From Stratiolaelaps scimitus (lineage: Eukaryota; Arthropoda; Arachnida; Mesostigmata; Laelapidae), in contig JABWDB010000046.1 in assembly GCA_019614645.1 (NCBI GenBank), positions 2,122,001-2,186,000 on the forward strand: a stretch of 64,000 bases of DNA, read 5' to 3'. Position 1 is the first letter of the stretch. Each line of letters opens with the position of its first letter. This document shows positions 60,630-64,000 of this stretch, piece after piece. The position numbers and the translations under genes were made by a program. A model generated the notes under the pieces. The model worked only from the letters and a program-made list of their open reading frames with translations. It was not told the origin of the DNA and did no database searches.

Positions 60630-61490
60630 GTCTATATATACGTGTATGATATACCAGTCGTTCTATGCCCGTTCGTTTGCATTGCCAAGGTCCGAGTCAT
60701 TACTGTCCTAGCGATCCCGCCAGTGCGGGCAGGGACATCTATCTCATCACAGCGTGACCTACCCTCCGCCAGCTCGCCGCCAGCTGACCGCCTCTTCGTT
60801 GCATGTTGTAAACCCATTGGCGAGAACTGCCCAGCCATGGTCAGGGTCCCAGCCGAAGCAAAAGTCCCATTCACTGCTTCTGTGTCCTCCCCCACTACCT
60901 CACTACCCCACCCTCGCCCTCTCCCTGCTCCCAGTATTTCTTCTCCACTTCGCGCCACTTGTGCGCGCCATTCATAGATATCATTCAACCTCTACCCCTC
61001 GGACGACGGCTCCGAGTCCGACTGCGCCGCCTACGACTCACTCCCATTCGCGCTTGCTCCATGGTCCATCTCCCGCCGGCGAAAGGCATTCACTACGATA
61101 CTACTAGTACCCCCTGCCCGAAGCTCGATCTACTGAGAGCCGATGAGAACTCGTGGCAGCGGCCGCAGCAGCCTCAGCGCCATTCCTATAGACGGATACG
61201 CAGATACATGGGGGCTCGCACCGAATGGCTGGTCGGTCCACGGGGGCACCGCGGTCGGTGAGCTGCGCGGTGGCCAGAGATGGGGCTGGGGATTGATGAA
61301 CTTAATGTGGGGTTATGCTATTGCTGTGGTCGAAGGGAGAACGAACGTTAGCGAGGGTGCATGTCCTGTCGAGTTGCTGTTGTGTCTATGCGCTGGGCCA
61401 AATGAAACCAACCTAGACCTTGTCCTCGAAACACGGACGCTTCCCCTGGGAGAAAGGGAGCCAGAAATGGAGAGAGGGAATGCGTAGCGA
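60630..61490. other. GC-rich block open on both strands
   Basis: C/CT-rich on the plus strand with three plus frames and one minus frame (60988-60632, 118 codons) open over overlapping spans. No domain is visible in any. A promoter-like island or an unrecognised exon is possible. Confidence 0.35.
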
Positions 61491-62692
61491 TGACATTCGA
61501 ACCACCACGTGGTGAGAACCACGATATATATATGTTTATACTATATATATATATATATATGTATATTTTTTATATACGTAATTGATAGATCACTAAATAA
61601 GTATTATAGATATGTAGCAAATACAACCAAGAATAAGTCAGTCCCAGGCACATTGGCATATTGCTATCACTATCTGCGTCTATCCCCCCCCCCGCGATGA
61701 GGACTTGAGTGCTTTAGAGAAGCAGCCTCATTAACGGTTTATGCATTGAAAAACAACGCTCTTATGCACCATACATGTGTACCATCTTCTAGCGCAACGT
61801 ATGGTGCTTATCCTGTTCTCATCCGTAGGACTCAAGTTGTGTATAGCTGTCAGGTCCTTGGCTTGGATCGCTTTGAGACAAGATCCTGCCAGTGGGTGCA
61901 TTCGTGAATGACAGATTAAAATGGCAAAAATAGGCCATGATAGCTTCCTCCTCCCCTGCCTGACGGCAGATGACCACTGAAAAGGACAACATGGACCCAC
62001 AAACGGCGGCCTGTTGTTGTCCGATACATGGGCACTATCGGAGTACGCTAGCGAACTATCGTTATGAGCCGGCAGAAAGTCTTTTACAGACGAATACCTA
62101 TGGCGTAAAATAATAATGTCATTGTCGAAACACCATTTCGATCAATATGATGCGAACCCTCAATCGCTAAACGCCCACGCTAATTCCTTTTATGCTTAAT
62201 ACTATCGAGTCCCTATTCGAGCCTGTATTTGACGAGCGTCAATACACATTGATTGACACAAATCAATGTGAACAAATTGTGAGCGAAGAGACACGAATGG
62301 GTTCGTCCGCTCAAGTTATTCGCATTTGCCGTCGAAATGTTTATGTCCCATACAGGGCAAGCATAACGGGTGGCGACTCGTGTACACTGTAGCTGTTGCT
62401 AGCTTGGCAGCGTCATACGCGCACGTGCACACACATACAAACCCATGCACGCCATACGAAAACACGGGGCTTTCCACCGTGCCGAGAAGGCCGAGACCAC
62501 CGTCAACCATCCTGTGGGAAGATAGCAGCTGCCCGTTCCGTGTCGTTTGAGTGCCCCGTGGATAACTCCGAGGGTGGAGATGAATGGGAACTCTGAAAGT
62601 GCATGGCTAGGTAACCCCGGACCAGTTAGCAAGCGTGATGATGGCACGTCCCGTTAATGAAATCTGCGTTCACCGTTCCACCATCAACGTAC

Positions 62693-62722
<30 letters not shown>
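61491..62722. other. Non-coding stretch
   Basis: It contains a 12-bp palindrome CACCACGTGGTG (61503-61514) with an E-box core, TA arrays at 61542-61560 and 62694-62721, and a hairpin at 62245-62270. No gene is supported. Confidence 0.5.
62245..62270. repeat. Perfect 10-bp inverted repeat, 6-nt loop
   Basis: CACATTGATT and AATCAATGTG are exact reverse complements separated by GACACA. The composition is not simple repeat. Confidence 0.9.
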
Positions 62723-62724
<2 letters not shown>

Positions 62725-62952
62725 GGGTTACTTGGAACAGCAGGAGGACGGCAGCAAGAAATCATCTAACGGTACAATCCTGTGCTTGTGCTTTCGCAAC
62801 AAGGTGAAGTCCTTCGTCTCGGCACCGTCCCGGTCTGACTCAACGTCACCTCGTAATTTTTCCCCTCGTTGACGCACTTGTCCGCGCGCTAAATCTACGA
62901 GTGCCGCAGATGCAGTTCCTCCATACGATGCAGCTATTGTCGCCAATGTCAT
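62723..62952. other. Segment with protein-like frames on both strands
   Basis: Plus strand: ATG at 62723 opens 49 codons of mixed composition with a Cys-Leu-Cys word and a Ser/Arg-rich end, stopping at 62872. Minus strand: ATG at 62952 opens 74 codons with an Ala/Gly-rich start, an acidic-basic middle and a Cys-Cys end. Each looks plausible alone, but both occupy the same bases and neither has a known domain, so I do not choose. Confidence 0.15.
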
Positions 62953-64000
62953 ACAGCAATCCTATTCCCCCGAATCGGGATGTTGTTTCGCTGGATATCA
63001 TCCATTCTTGATAATCCATCATAGTTAAAAGGAGACGCGCACTTCCAGACCCGTTGCCTCCAGGAAGGTAGTTCGTCCCTAAGAACATGAAGCATATCAT
63101 ACATTTCTTGATGTTGTAAGTCATCGTCTCATCGACCATAAACATCGTCATCCACATCATTCAGACGATCACCAACAACAAGACACTTCTTGCGCCCTGA
63201 CGAGCTTGTCGCCATTGTGGCCAATCGAAGCAGGGAATGAGTACACACATCTCCCTTTGTCCATAGTGCTCAATGTCTGCAAGGCGCAGTTGAGCACGAC
63301 GTCATGACGTGAGCCGTGACCCGGTTACGTAACAATAATGACATCGAAACGATAATGTCAAGCCATCGCGTCCGAAGCACACGCCAGGTGCAAGCGTATG
63401 ACAACCTATTGGCCCGCCCTTACCACACACGCACACACGCACTCACATAGACACATACTATGCTTTCCCTTCTACGATAACTACCGTAATTTTTTGCTTT
63501 CCGGGCGAGCAATACATAGGGTCATCAAGAAGAAAATCACGCTTATAATAGGAAAAGAAAAGAGAAAGATTGAGGGGAACTTTTCAGTGTATATGAATAT
63601 TTCGCTGAAAAATATGTCTCACCCGTGATATTGGGTCATGCTATAATATTTCGGCATGACGTTGTTCTCGTGTGATCGGTACATTGCGAGAGGTATAGTT
63701 TGCTATTATTATTATTATTAAATTATAGACGAAGTACCCCGGTAATGGGGAGGTTTGATGCGGCGGGGTGCATTTCCGAAGGGCGATGATGATCGCTCCA
63801 GGGGTGAGGAAAATTGAAAGAAGGAACGTTATGGAAGACACTTGCCATCGCATATAGCGTTAGATAATGCATTGAATATCTGCCGAGGAAAATCGCGATA
63901 CTTTCAGTCTGTGAACAAACTGTGCTATGCGGCACAGGACAATATGTCATGTTGAAGGGATGAATGCCCCGTTATATTGATATCACATTTACACAATCGT
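62953..64000. other. Non-coding stretch
   Basis: It contains CA runs (about 63425-63445) and an ATT run (63706-63721). No supported gene. Confidence 0.5.

Overview
The window is eukaryotic and gene-poor. It has no operons, Shine-Dalgarno spacing, rRNA, CRISPR array or prophage. It has about two dozen (TA)n arrays, many tri- and dinucleotide microsatellites, tRNA-derived SINE copies and one decayed Tc1/mariner-type DNA transposon. This fits a metazoan, most likely arthropod, genome; a mite or other chelicerate is my guess, but no gene here proves the species. It reads as intergenic or intronic DNA.

Layout. 1-3.3 kb: TA/CA arrays, then a GC-rich block open in several frames on both strands. 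3.3-15.6 kb: unique AT-leaning DNA with microsatellites and a tRNA A-box-like remnant near 13.3 kb. 15.6-17.8 kb: two SINE copies, a Cys-containing open segment on the minus strand, and a possible copia reverse-transcriptase scrap. 19.5-20.7 kb: GC-rich block with a G-quadruplex motif. 21.6-22.1 kb: a SINE tail and the best-looking plus-strand internal-exon candidate. 24.6-31.8 kb: SINE head, a second short dispersed repeat in two copies (one inside a TA array), and the largest cluster of TA arrays. 31.1-31.6 kb: a minus-strand Ala/Asp/Asn-rich ORF. 33-43.9 kb: GC-rich islands, including exon candidates at 39.1 kb (+) and 40.1 kb (-, signal-peptide-like). 47.5 kb: full-length SINE. 49.1-50.7 kb: the Tc1-like element with long terminal inverted repeats, a transposase broken by frame changes and a stop, a 166-bp AT-rich insertion, and an Ala where the third catalytic acid should be. 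51.6 kb: 222-bp AG array. 54.6 kb: an 89-nt minus-strand exon candidate with GTAAGT donor. 56-64 kb: further TA arrays, SINE remnant, GC-rich block at 60.7-61.5 kb.

No set of genes here can be read as a working pathway. The coherent content is repeat biology: a SINE family whose conserved 3' tail outlasts its tRNA head, a second short repeat associated with TA tracts, and a dead Tc1-like element. The exon candidates rest on splice-site-like borders and reading-frame character only; none matches a family I recognise, and all carry low confidence. I found no convincing undescribed functional system.
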